Virus record (IMG/VR): IMGVR_UViG_3300020558_000022
Coordinates: 1-29,241 of that record
From: a virus
Length of the DNA stretch: 29,241 nt
Reading direction: 5' to 3' (one strand)
In this document: positions 21,219 to 28,971 of the stretch, piece after piece
Layout: every line of letters begins with the position of its first letter
How positions within the stretch are numbered: position 1 is the first letter of the stretch
Notes under the pieces: model-generated
Told to the model about the DNA's origin: nothing
The model's input: only the letters and a program-made list of their open reading frames with translations
Databases searched by the model: none
Translations under genes and position numbers: made by a program

Positions 21219-22927
21219 TTTACTATCCTTGAAAAATTATTTACTTTATCAAACCTAATTACATTACGGAATTTGTCTTGCAGAATGTCACCCTTATGTG
21301 AGATAACAAACAGATTAACATCTTCCAAGATATGCAAAAGGTTCATCAGATATTCTGTACCATTTGCATCTAAACTACTATCAAACACTTCATCAAGAAT
21401 CAACAAGTTAGTATTTGTTGAGTTCTTCATCTTAGCAACGGCTCGCCAAGTTAACATCAGTGCCATGTCGATACGTTGCTTTTCACCTTCACTGAAAGAA
21501 GCATAACTAAATTCATCACGGTGTCTGGATTTAATTGTCTCCTTGAATGATTCGTCCAGATTAAAGTTGACAAAGAAATCTAGAGTTGCAAGATATTTGT
21601 TTACTAACTTATTGATTACTGGCAAGTATTGTTTAACAATTTTTGTTTTGATACCAGTATCTTTCAGCAAGATAGAAGCGACTTCATACTCTGCTTTTTC
21701 TTCAATCAGTTTCTTCTTCTGAGAACTCAACTCTGTCAACTTATCTTCCAACTCTTTGAGTTTGGTATTCTCCAAATCAAGGTTTTTTTTATTGTCTTTC
21801 AGTGCCTGAATTTCTTTGCGAATCTTACCAATGTATTTGTTTGTTTCAGTAATGGTAGTATTCTTTTGTACAATTTGAATATTCAGTTGCTGAATCTGTT
21901 TCTGAAATTCCGAAATAGAATTTAGTTTATCTTGTTCTTGGAGTAATTTTGCCTCCAATTGGCTGAGACCATGTTCACATTCTTTAACCTTGTTGGTGAT
22001 ACTGGATAGCTCCGCCTCTTTAAACTCCATGGCAATGGTTTGCCTGCACGTTGGACAATTATCATTTGCCTCAAAGAAATGTATATCTCGTCGAAATTTT
22101 GATAAGTTTGTTTCAATTTGCGATTCAAGTTTATTAAGTTTCTTGACCTTATTCTCAACTTCAGATTTACCAGAGATTTGTTCGGTGAGTGTCGAAACAT
22201 TCGATGTAAGTCTATCAACTTCGACATGTAAGGTTTGTACCAAACTATCACTACTCTCAATCTCTTTTTCATACTCTTTTACTTTGTTCTCATTGTTCTG
22301 CTTCAATTTTTCTATTTGAGTTTTTTGATTCTCATAGTTCTGTTCAGCAAGTTCAATTGCAAATTTGTTTTCGGTAATCTCATCTTTGTTCAGAGATACT
22401 TTCTCTTTCAATAAAGAATTCATCGTAGAAAAGATTTGAATATCCAATAACTCCTCAATGATGGCTCTCCTGTCGGCAGCAGACAGTTGCATGAAAGGAG
22501 TAAAAGATGCAGAACCAAGTATAACAATCTGCGTGAAAGACTTGTAGTTTAGTTTGAGAATTTGCTTCTCAAGTATTTCTTGATAATCTCTTGATGCTGC
22601 TTCTTGATTTAGTATTTCACCGTTCAAATAGATTTCAAAAATGCCTGGCTTTATACCACGGACAATACGATACTCTTTTTTACCGATGGAGAAACAACAT
22701 TCAACAACACAATCTTTTTGGTTGATTGAGTTGATAAGTTGTGGTTTGTTAATGTTTCGGAATGCTTTACCAAACAACACAAAGCACAGTGCATCCAACA
22801 TAGTGGATTTGCCTGCGCCGTTTGTACCAACAACCAAGGTATTTGGTGCTTCATCGAATTTAATTTCGGTGAAGTAATTACCTGTCGATAAGAAGTTCTT
22901 AAATTTTAAACTCTTGAAAAAAATCAT
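21215..22927 (-). CDS. 46: Recombination endonuclease subunit gp46 (Rad50/SbcC-like)
   Basis: A 570-residue ABC-type ATPase (T4 gp46 has 560) that with gp47 resects DNA ends for recombination and degrades host DNA. Walker A is GTNGAGKST at 34-42 in the first lobe; long coiled coils (about 170-430) surround a zinc hook CPTC at 291-294; the signature FSEGEKQRIDMAL and Walker B LLILDEVFD lie near 475-515. The first ATG shares its A with the stop of the oxygenase gene between it and gp47. Confidence 0.96.
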   Translation of the reverse strand: MIFFKSLKFKNFLSTGNYFTEIKFDEAPNTLVVGTNGAGKSTMLDALCFVLFGKAFRNINKPQLINSINQKDCVVECCFSIGKKEYRIVRGIKPGIFEIYLNGEILNQEAASRDYQEILEKQILKLNYKSFTQIVILGSASFTPFMQLSAADRRAIIEELLDIQIFSTMNSLLKEKVSLNKDEITENKFAIELAEQNYENQKTQIEKLKQNNENKVKEYEKEIESSDSLVQTLHVEVDRLTSNVSTLTEQISGKSEVENKVKKLNKLESQIETNLSKFRRDIHFFEANDNCPTCRQTIAMEFKEAELSSITNKVKECEHGLSQLEAKLLQEQDKLNSISEFQKQIQQLNIQIVQKNTTITETNKYIGKIRKEIQALKDNKKNLDLENTKLKELEDKLTELSSQKKKLIEEKAEYEVASILLKDTGIKTKIVKQYLPVINKLVNKYLATLDFFVNFNLDESFKETIKSRHRDEFSYASFSEGEKQRIDMALMLTWRAVAKMKNSTNTNLLILDEVFDSSLDANGTEYLMNLLHILEDVNLFVISHKGDILQDKFRNVIRFDKVNNFSRIVK

Positions 22928-23535
22928 TATCTAAATTTAGGTCCAGTGACCCACGAAACCAAAGATTTTCTCACACCCTCAGTTACTGGTGTTACTCTAT
23001 GCATGAAGAAAGAAGGAAACAATAGCATATCACCTTTTTTCAAATTATGTCTGATAGGTTCTTGACTAACCAAAAATTCAAAATCACCACCAACATAGTC
23101 ATCATTCAACATAAGAGAAAAGGATAATTTTCTAGTCATATAGTCATATTCATTTTGTGGAATTGCATCATGAATAAAATCAGTATGAAAATCATATCGA
23201 CCACCATCTTCTGCTCTATACTCAGAATATTGAATTGAATCATATCCATTCAAATCAAAATTATAATATTCTTCATTAACAGTTTCGATTACTTTGTTTA
23301 TCTTTTCAAACAACCATTTAGTTTCTTGGCTATAATCAAAAAAATGAATTTTGCTTTTTCTCGCTTTTTCTATTTTGCCTTCTAGACCAACTTCACCATC
23401 AGTCAACTCTTTATCTGTTAAAAAATTTTCAACAATTTCAATCTCCGCCTCATTCAAAAATCTATCAACTTTAACAGAATGAGTAAACAAAAATTCTCTA
23501 GATAGGGAAAAATTTATCAATTTATTATAAGGCAT
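22927..23535 (-). CDS. 2OG-Fe(II) oxygenase between gp47 and gp46
   Basis: A 202-residue dioxygenase of the prolyl-4-hydroxylase type. The iron triad is H117-T-D119 (in YDFHTDF) and H179 (FFMHRV), and R189 (GVRKSLVSW) would bind 2-oxoglutarate. Segments SFSLMLNDDYVGGDFEF and GDMLLFPSF are typical of the jelly roll. The gene is coupled on both sides by TAATG overlaps and looks more AT-rich than gp46 and gp47, hinting at later acquisition. Substrate unknown: proteins or nucleic acids are both possible for phage members of this group. Confidence 0.88.
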   Translation of the reverse strand: MPYNKLINFSLSREFLFTHSVKVDRFLNEAEIEIVENFLTDKELTDGEVGLEGKIEKARKSKIHFFDYSQETKWLFEKINKVIETVNEEYYNFDLNGYDSIQYSEYRAEDGGRYDFHTDFIHDAIPQNEYDYMTRKLSFSLMLNDDYVGGDFEFLVSQEPIRHNLKKGDMLLFPSFFMHRVTPVTEGVRKSLVSWVTGPKFR

Positions 23536-24605
23536 TATTCAATACTTTCCATGTTGATAGCTTCGACATATAACTCACGCATAATTTTTTTAAGTTTATC
23601 AGATTCAATGTTGGTTGTCAACCCATCAATATACTTATTCAGAATCGTTATTGTATCTTCTGCCTGGTCTATGACTTCATCATCACCATTAAGAATTGAA
23701 TCTGAAAAGTCCTCAACAACAACTACATCAGCAGCGCCAGCTTTAACAAGATTATCCAAAACAAAATCAAACATGTAAGAATTGTTTTTGTTTATGGTGA
23801 CAATTTTTACATACGTGTCTTTGTGCTGGGTATAATTATAGTTCTTCCAGAAATCGAAGTCTTGTACCGAATCATCATACTGTACTTTATAAAACATTTT
23901 GTTCGGGTTAGGAACGAATGTCACCTCTCTGGTTTCCGTATCAAACACATGGAAGCCTCTCTGGTCATCGTAGTCCGCCCATGTTATTTCATACTGGTTA
24001 CCCAAGTATGTGATAGTTCCGTTTGTAGATTTGTGGTGAAAGTGTCCTGAAAGAACCATGTCAAATCTATCAAACAACTTGCTATCAAGACCTTCATGGC
24101 AAATGTTGCCTCGGTCCATTTCAAAACCTGCAATCTCAAAGTGACCGAAAACAATTTCACTTACAGAATTTTTCAATGCATCTAATGATTGGTCATAGTT
24201 GCCACTATTAATCCAAGGCATCAATAGAATAGGCAAACTACCATATTCTTTCAATACAGGTTCAGTAAACACATTGATGTTATCATAGTGGTCAAACAAC
24301 TCATTCATCGCATTGATTTCATTTGTGTTCTTATATGTCACATCATGGTTACCAACCAGAACATCCATGGTGATGTTTTCTTTTTGTAGAACATCAAAAA
24401 ATCTTTTGCGCCACTGATTTAAAATCACATAGTTAATAAATTTTCTGCGGTCAACTACATCACCCAAGTGTATCACATGAGTAATGTTATTCTCTTTCAA
24501 GTAAGGAAAGAATGTGCTTTCCCAGAACTTGAAAAAGAATTCGTTGAACAACAGACTGTCTCCTCGCGCTCCCGCATGAGTATCATTTATCAATGCAATT
24601 TTCAT
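23535..24605 (-). CDS. 47: Recombination nuclease gp47 (Mre11/SbcD-like)
   Basis: A 356-residue metallophosphoesterase nuclease (T4 gp47 has 339), partner of gp46. Motifs are D8/H10 (NDTH), GD at 48-49 (LGDVVDRR), GNHD at 85-88, GHFEIAG in the middle and SGHFHH near 200. The order of motifs and DVVDRRKFINY are those of T4 gp47. ATG 24605 overlaps the cytidylyltransferase stop as ATGA. Confidence 0.96.
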   Translation of the reverse strand: MKIALINDTHAGARGDSLLFNEFFFKFWESTFFPYLKENNITHVIHLGDVVDRRKFINYVILNQWRKRFFDVLQKENITMDVLVGNHDVTYKNTNEINAMNELFDHYDNINVFTEPVLKEYGSLPILLMPWINSGNYDQSLDALKNSVSEIVFGHFEIAGFEMDRGNICHEGLDSKLFDRFDMVLSGHFHHKSTNGTITYLGNQYEITWADYDDQRGFHVFDTETREVTFVPNPNKMFYKVQYDDSVQDFDFWKNYNYTQHKDTYVKIVTINKNNSYMFDFVLDNLVKAGAADVVVVEDFSDSILNGDDEVIDQAEDTITILNKYIDGLTTNIESDKLKKIMRELYVEAINMESIE

Positions 24606-25048
24606 AGTGTAGGTTTACTTGCAACTCTCTTACGCAATTCAGTTGTGGAAAAACTGTGCTTTCTTTCGTTGTAGTATATCTTAATTCCTCGTTGTTCGCA
24701 AACTTCTTTACCGGTATATTGTTTGTCTCGGTATTCTTCACCAATAATCCGAATAGAAATGGGCAAGAACATCAACAAATCCTCAAGGTCTTTCTCTGTT
24801 TGATAGACAATAATTTCATCGACAAACTTGACTGCCTTCAACTGTACGTATCTCTCAACAATAGACTGTACAGGTTTATTTTTTGTCTCTCTGTCTATCG
24901 ATGGGTCAATTTGTAAACCCACAATCAAGTAGTCACATATTTGTTTGGCTTCGGCTAACATTAATATGTGACCCGCATGTAACAAGTCAAAAGTAGAACA
25001 GGTAAATCCTACAGGCTTACCATTCATCTCATCAGGCAAAACTAGCAT
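24602..25048 (-). CDS. Cytidylyltransferase-like protein (HxGH motif)
   Basis: A 148-residue nucleotidyltransferase of the glycerol-3-phosphate cytidylyltransferase type. The catalytic motif is FDLLHAGHI with H24 and H27, and a C-terminal STTELRKR segment mimics the ISSTxLR signature (here FSTTELR). Such enzymes make CDP-alcohol or CDP-sugar precursors from CTP. ATG 25048 has GGAG 9 bases upstream; a TTG at 25060 would place the ribosome binding site inside the gene and is rejected. It sits between gp55 and gp47, the place of the alpha-glucosyltransferase gene in T4. Confidence 0.85.
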   Translation of the reverse strand: MLVLPDEMNGKPVGFTCSTFDLLHAGHILMLAEAKQICDYLIVGLQIDPSIDRETKNKPVQSIVERYVQLKAVKFVDEIIVYQTEKDLEDLLMFLPISIRIIGEEYRDKQYTGKEVCEQRGIKIYYNERKHSFSTTELRKRVASKPTL

Positions 25049-25063
25049 AGTATACTCCAAAAA

Positions 25064-25648
25064 TTATAAGTTGTCAGGTATTTGTTCAATTATTTCAGGC
25101 AATTCTTCCAAGACAACATCTTCTTCAATAAACTTGTCTAAACCTTTTGCCTTGGTTTTTTTCTTTGCTTTTTTCTTTTCTTCAAACGTCTGAATGAATT
25201 CAGAAATGTTATCATACAAAACAAACTGTTTCACATTGCCCTCAGAATCCTCAAAGAGTTCTGCTTCATCCAGTATACCAAACTGTTCCGTTGCTTTGTA
25301 CTTGACATAAAGTTGTTTCTTCTCTTTCTGTATTCTCCTTAAGAATGCAAAGTAGATAATCTGTGTGAAGTATGCAAATGGATTGGTCGACTTTGTTGGG
25401 TCAAAGTTCCTAAAATACATAATGCAGTTTTCAATGCCGTCACATATCATTTCTTCTCTAAAGGAATATGAAATGAAGTTTGGCTTTCTGGATAAATGTT
25501 CTGCAATTTTCAGAAAACATTCTCCAATATAGTTGGGTACAATTGGTTCTTCTCTGTTTTCTTTTTTTGCGATATCACAAGATTGCTTATAATCGATAAG
25601 TGCCTGTAAAAAATCGGGGTTGTTGACATAGTGTTTTGTTTTAGACAT
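25064..25648 (-). CDS. 55: Late-transcription sigma factor gp55
   Basis: A 194-residue divergent sigma factor (T4 gp55 has 185) that guides host RNA polymerase to TATAAATA-type late promoters. The match includes YVNNPDFLQALIDYKQSC, IGECFLKIAEHLSRKPNF, FREEMICDGIENCI, NFDPTKSTNPFAYFTQIIYFAFLRRIQKEKK; the acidic C-terminus probably holds a clamp-binding tail. The ATG at 25648 lies 6 bases inside the oxygenase 3' end, without a clear ribosome binding site. A lysine-rich stretch around 155-170 is unlike T4. A matching late promoter is at 1236-1243. Confidence 0.95.
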   Translation of the reverse strand: MSKTKHYVNNPDFLQALIDYKQSCDIAKKENREEPIVPNYIGECFLKIAEHLSRKPNFISYSFREEMICDGIENCIMYFRNFDPTKSTNPFAYFTQIIYFAFLRRIQKEKKQLYVKYKATEQFGILDEAELFEDSEGNVKQFVLYDNISEFIQTFEEKKKAKKKTKAKGLDKFIEEDVVLEELPEIIEQIPDNL

Positions 25649-26114
25649 ATGTGGGTTTTACTTTGTAACTCCATGGATTAATTGCTAATGATATTCTTTG
25701 TCCTTCAAATTTTTCCACGCAATGATGTATGCCAGGAGAAAAACATAAAAGACTATTTTGTTTTGGTTTGATTGAGACATGCTCAGTAATAAAGTTGCCG
25801 CCGGAAATCAAATCTATTTTAGGATAGTAAACAATACTACAAATAGGAAATTTACCTTTGTCATTTGATTCATCGGTATCATAGTGCCAACCCTTATCGA
25901 CGTTGTAGTTCACCCAATATTCAAAACCAACCATACTGGATAAATCAAAAAACTTTGAAACACTCAATAATAAACTACCTACTGCTGAATCAGAAAGTTT
26001 TTCAGCATCATTCAAGGTAAAATCTTTCCAATTGAATGGTACAGGAAATTGACAATATCCCTGAATTTCTTTTTCTTGCTGCTCGTTCAAAACATCATCC
26101 ACAACAACTAACAT
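25641..26114 (-). CDS. Second 2OG-Fe(II) oxygenase
   Basis: A 157-residue dioxygenase-fold protein with H77 and D79 (HYDTDE), a distal H130 or H131 (GIHHCVEKF) and R140 (GQRISLAINPW). GGNFIT and SLLCFSPG are typical strands. ATG 26114 with AGGTAAAG upstream is preferred to a TTG at 26141. The protein is unlike the oxygenase at 22927 in sequence, so it is not a recent duplicate. It precedes gp55 with a short overlap. Substrate unknown. Confidence 0.82.
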   Translation of the reverse strand: MLVVVDDVLNEQQEKEIQGYCQFPVPFNWKDFTLNDAEKLSDSAVGSLLLSVSKFFDLSSMVGFEYWVNYNVDKGWHYDTDESNDKGKFPICSIVYYPKIDLISGGNFITEHVSIKPKQNSLLCFSPGIHHCVEKFEGQRISLAINPWSYKVKPTYV

Positions 26115-26118
26115 TTCT

Positions 26119-26184
26119 TTACCTAAAAAAAGACTTGACAACTTTCAGACTGTCTCTTACAATCTCGGTGTTGCCTTTAATCAA
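26119..26184 (-). CDS. Possible 21-residue mini-ORF
   Basis: A TTG at 26184 overlaps the Sm-like stop codon (ATTGA), has AAGGAAA upstream, and opens a 21-codon frame that ends 4 bases before the oxygenase ATG. The peptide (MIKGNTEIVRDSLKVVKSFF then R) would be a basic amphipathic helix. The tight fit suggests coupling, but TTG starts are weak and a frame this short can occur by chance. Confidence 0.25.
   Translation of the reverse strand: MIKGNTEIVRDSLKVVKSFFR
26135..26163 (+). promoter_or_regulatory. Possible antisense promoter on the plus strand (TTGACA-17-TACAAT)
   Basis: The plus strand has TTGACA at 26135-26140 and TACAAT at 26158-26163 with a 17-base spacer, as good as the minus-strand promoters. 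It would transcribe against the Sm-like gene and uvsW, where no plus-strand gene exists. It lies in one of the few intergenic gaps. Confidence 0.35.
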
Positions 26185-26618
26185 TGAATTAATTTCCTTT
26201 TGGTGCCTGGTTCCTTTGATTGTAACATCTCTCTGATTTCTTCATCCATATCATCCAAGATAACTTCATCTAATTCTTCTTCGGTTGCTTCTTCAAGCAA
26301 TGCTTCATCGATGATTCTTTCACTTTGTTTCATTACTTCATTTGCTTCTTCGACGGCATTATTGTAATATTCGATTAGAGATTCTTTTGGTTCGATAAAG
26401 GTCAATATTTCATGTTTGTATATCTCAACCACATTTTGTTGAATCAATTCTATAGGCAACCATGGACTCATCATGACCATTGATTTAGAAACACTTAATC
26501 GTTTAAAAAATAAAGACATTGGATTTTCCAAAATCAACATATGATTTGGCATTTCAATGAAGCTAGCCATAATATCTTCACCATCTTTAAGTCTTATAAT
26601 TTTAATTTGTTTGACCAT
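26181..26618 (-). CDS. Sm/LSm-like protein with acidic C-terminus
   Basis: A 145-residue protein. Residues 1-85 (KIIRLKDGEDIMASFIEMPNHML, ILENPMSLFF, then LPIELIQQNVVEIYKHEILT) have the order of strands of a small Sm-like barrel, as in the protein at 6505; the C-terminal 55 residues are glutamate/aspartate rich and end in KRKLIH. Related Sm-like proteins are known to me from T4-like cyanophages. ATG 26618 overlaps the uvsW 3' end by 17 bases. A ring-forming RNA-binding role is inferred from fold only. Confidence 0.75.
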   Translation of the reverse strand: MVKQIKIIRLKDGEDIMASFIEMPNHMLILENPMSLFFKRLSVSKSMVMMSPWLPIELIQQNVVEIYKHEILTFIEPKESLIEYYNNAVEEANEVMKQSERIIDEALLEEATEEELDEVILDDMDEEIREMLQSKEPGTKRKLIH

Positions 26619-28077
26619 TTTTTAACTCTATATTGTAAAATTTGTATGAGAACTTCTCATCATCATACATTTTAATTCTTTCTATCAAATGTTGCAAGGT
26701 AAAATTGGTATGTTTGCCTATTCTGAAATCATCAGCAATATCGAATAAGGTAGCTTCTTCTTTGTTATCACCTTTTCTTAAACTGCGACCAATAGATTGT
26801 AAGTTTCTTATTCTAGATTTTGATGGGCTTGCAAAGATAACATTGTGCAAGTTTCTTATGTTAATACCTGTTGAGAATGTGCCATAAGACGCAACAATGA
26901 TTGCATCGTTTTCTTTTTCGGTGATAGCTCTTGTTTGCTCTCTAACTTCAACGTCAGTATTACCGTAAACTAAGAATACTTTTCGTTCTTTACTTTCCGA
27001 CTTTATGATTTCATAAAGTATTTTTCCATGCTTCTCAACAAGCTGAAATAAAATTAGAGAATTACCCTTCAAAGACAAAGCAAGATTCTTGATAAAAATA
27101 TTTCTCTGTTTGTTTTGTACTATGTATGTTAGTTCTTTTTGGTAGTCCCATTTGCGACTCAGTGTGCATACTTCTTCAGGATATTTTAGAACAAGACATT
27201 TTATTTTGAAGTCTGCAATATGTTTGTTGTCCATCAACTCTTTAGTCGTTGTTACTTTCAGTACAGGTCCAAATAAACCTTCAAGAACCAACTTGTGTGT
27301 TTTTGTTCCGTCTAGTGTTCCAGTGCAACCAATTCTATACATAGCATTCTTCATGTTGGTCATGATTGTAGCTAAAGATTTAGCTTTGAAATTATGTGCT
27401 TCATCACCAAGAACAAAATCAAATTGTTCAAAGTATTCTGGTTCTTTATTGTAGATTGATTGCCAAGTTGTGATGGTCAAAAACTTATCTGTCACCTTAT
27501 CTTTACCAGCATATTGTCTATGGCAATATTTTTCAACATCATAACCATAAGACTTAAAATCGGAATACATCTGCTCAACAAGAGATGTGGTAGGTACAAT
27601 TAACAGACCCTTATTGCACTTTGTCTGAATGTATCGTAGAATAAGATATTGAATGAGAGACTTACCAGATGCGGTGGGCGATAAGAGTAGCACTCTGCGA
27701 TTCCTAATAGCATGAACAAACGCCGTTATCTGGTATTCTCTTTGTTCAATTGTATCAGGCAAATTCAATGATGAAGCAAAATCAATTGCTTCATTGACTG
27801 AAAAATTGTCAGTCATATTTACATTGCTATCAAAATGTATTGAATAGCTTCGTTCATTACAAAAACGTTCAATGTAAGGAACTAACCCATGATACATCTG
27901 GTTTGTTCTTAAATCGAACAAACGTATTTTGCCGTCCCACAATTTATTTTTATATGCAGGTGTGAATTGGAAACCGGGGACAAAAAAAGTGAAATAGTCA
28001 GAAAGTTCTTGTGCTAAACTTCTTTCACACTTCACATGAATGAATGATTCATTCTTTTTTGAAATTATCAAATCCAT
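26602..28077 (-). CDS. uvsW: UvsW helicase (recombination, replication fork and R-loop remodelling)
   Basis: A 491-residue SF2 helicase (T4 UvsW has 503). The N-terminal substrate-binding region has FVPGFQFTPAYKNKLWDGKIRLFD (about 32-55), close to T4; Walker A is SPTASGKS at 133-140, DEAH at 225-228, and motif VI SIGRSLRKG is near 428-436. UvsW resolves R-loops, regresses forks and helps switch from origin-dependent to recombination-dependent replication. The 5' end overlaps the DUF2452 gene by 29 bases. Confidence 0.96.
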   Translation of the reverse strand: MDLIISKKNESFIHVKCERSLAQELSDYFTFFVPGFQFTPAYKNKLWDGKIRLFDLRTNQMYHGLVPYIERFCNERSYSIHFDSNVNMTDNFSVNEAIDFASSLNLPDTIEQREYQITAFVHAIRNRRVLLLSPTASGKSLIQYLILRYIQTKCNKGLLIVPTTSLVEQMYSDFKSYGYDVEKYCHRQYAGKDKVTDKFLTITTWQSIYNKEPEYFEQFDFVLGDEAHNFKAKSLATIMTNMKNAMYRIGCTGTLDGTKTHKLVLEGLFGPVLKVTTTKELMDNKHIADFKIKCLVLKYPEEVCTLSRKWDYQKELTYIVQNKQRNIFIKNLALSLKGNSLILFQLVEKHGKILYEIIKSESKERKVFLVYGNTDVEVREQTRAITEKENDAIIVASYGTFSTGINIRNLHNVIFASPSKSRIRNLQSIGRSLRKGDNKEEATLFDIADDFRIGKHTNFTLQHLIERIKMYDDEKFSYKFYNIELKNGQTN

Positions 28078-28489
28078 CTTCTACTTCTTCCCATGTGCTG
28101 TCACCCATCAATCTCACTGTCATAATATATGTATAGTGACCAGGTAAAGCACTCCAACTGTTCGGTGCATTTATGCTAAGAACGTTTTCATTTTTATATG
28201 AATTAAAATAGACATAATAATAATGTCCATGAACAACCTTGAAACCATATTTGCACCGATGCATTATCTCACTCACTTGCATCCGATTAGCTAAAGCTTC
28301 AGCTTGTCTTTTCAAGACATTGACCTGTTCCATAATTCGGTCATATTCTTGTTTCGCGTTTAGTTTGCTGATATTTAAAAGAATGTCTTTTTCTTTTTCA
28401 ATAGCAATTGGTGCGAATGCAGGACTTCCTAGTTCCATAGGATAAGGAAGACTACTTCTTCTCATCGGGTCATGTTCATCTAATTCCAT
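28049..28489 (-). CDS. DUF2452 family protein between uvsY and uvsW
   Basis: A 146-residue protein of the conserved DUF2452 type: RSSLPYPMELGSPAFAPI near the start, a helical middle (VNVLKRQAEALANRMQVSEIMHRC), then GFKVVHGHYYYVYFN and NVLSINAPNSW, closing with TVRLMGDSTWEEV. ATG 28489 shares its A with the uvsY stop and has AAGGTG upstream; longer starts would overlap uvsY. The family has no known function and also occurs outside phages. Its place between two recombination genes suggests, but does not show, a link to recombination. Confidence 0.85.
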   Translation of the reverse strand: MELDEHDPMRRSSLPYPMELGSPAFAPIAIEKEKDILLNISKLNAKQEYDRIMEQVNVLKRQAEALANRMQVSEIMHRCKYGFKVVHGHYYYVYFNSYKNENVLSINAPNSWSALPGHYTYIMTVRLMGDSTWEEVEDGFDNFKKE

Positions 28490-28923
28490 TATACACCTTG
28501 TATAAATCTTTCCCACTCAATGAAAGATTTTAATTGAAACGTTCTGCTATGCAACTCTTTAAGAATTGCTTCACATGCAGAAACCATTTCCTCATTCATT
28601 ATTTTTGATGCAAGATACTTATTTAATTCCTCATCTGCTTCCATATAAGTTGTTATATCCGATTTGAGAATAAATGGAAAAGGTTCAAGTCCATATTTCT
28701 TCAAATCATCATTGCTCATTTTACCGGTGTAATATTCCCAGCGAATCTTTTTAATTCGGTTATATTTAAATTCTGAATCTTTAACCAGCAACTTATGCCT
28801 AGAAAGAATATTTAAATATTTGCTATGTAGTTTGGGTATTTCAAGCAATGCTTTGCCTGGTTCTGTTCTATCTATTTGGGAGTCTTTTTCCCATTCAGTC
28901 ATCAAATCATCAAGTTTACTCAT
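28489..28923 (-). CDS. uvsY: UvsY recombination mediator
   Basis: A 144-residue protein (T4 UvsY has 137) that loads UvsX onto gp32-covered ssDNA. Helical throughout; the pattern ALLEIPKLHSKYLNILSRHKLLV, IRWEYYTGKMSNDDL and ILSDITTYMEADEEL-type middle (here LKSDITTYMEADEEL) follows T4 and cyanophage UvsY. ATG 28923 has GGAGG about 8 bases upstream. It is the first gene after a sigma70-like promoter, so it leads the recombination operon. The short dyad CTCC-GTGAT-GGAG just upstream includes the ribosome binding site and could modulate it. Confidence 0.88.
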   Translation of the reverse strand: MSKLDDLMTEWEKDSQIDRTEPGKALLEIPKLHSKYLNILSRHKLLVKDSEFKYNRIKKIRWEYYTGKMSNDDLKKYGLEPFPFILKSDITTYMEADEELNKYLASKIMNEEMVSACEAILKELHSRTFQLKSFIEWERFIQGV

Positions 28924-28942
28924 TACAATACCTCCATCACGG

Positions 28943-28971
28943 AGTATACATTAATTAAAAAAGTTTTTCAA
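28943..28971 (-). promoter_or_regulatory. Sigma70-like promoter of the uvsY operon (TTGAAA-17-TATACT)
   Basis: TTGAAA at 28971-28966 and TATACT at 28948-28943 on the minus strand are 17 bases apart. The -35 and spacer overlap the last codons of the tail gene. It separates the late tail gene from the early/middle recombination genes. Confidence 0.65.

Noticed and set aside
23600-23640. Internal promoter in gp47 (TTGACA-17-TAAACT)
   Set aside because: Weak -10 and no obvious need for a start here, since the downstream genes are coupled to gp47.
26125-26230. Programmed -1 frameshift joining the Sm-like gene to the short downstream frame
   Set aside because: No good slippery heptamer is found at the join and the KRKLIH ending looks natural for the protein; a TTG mini-ORF explains the frame more simply.
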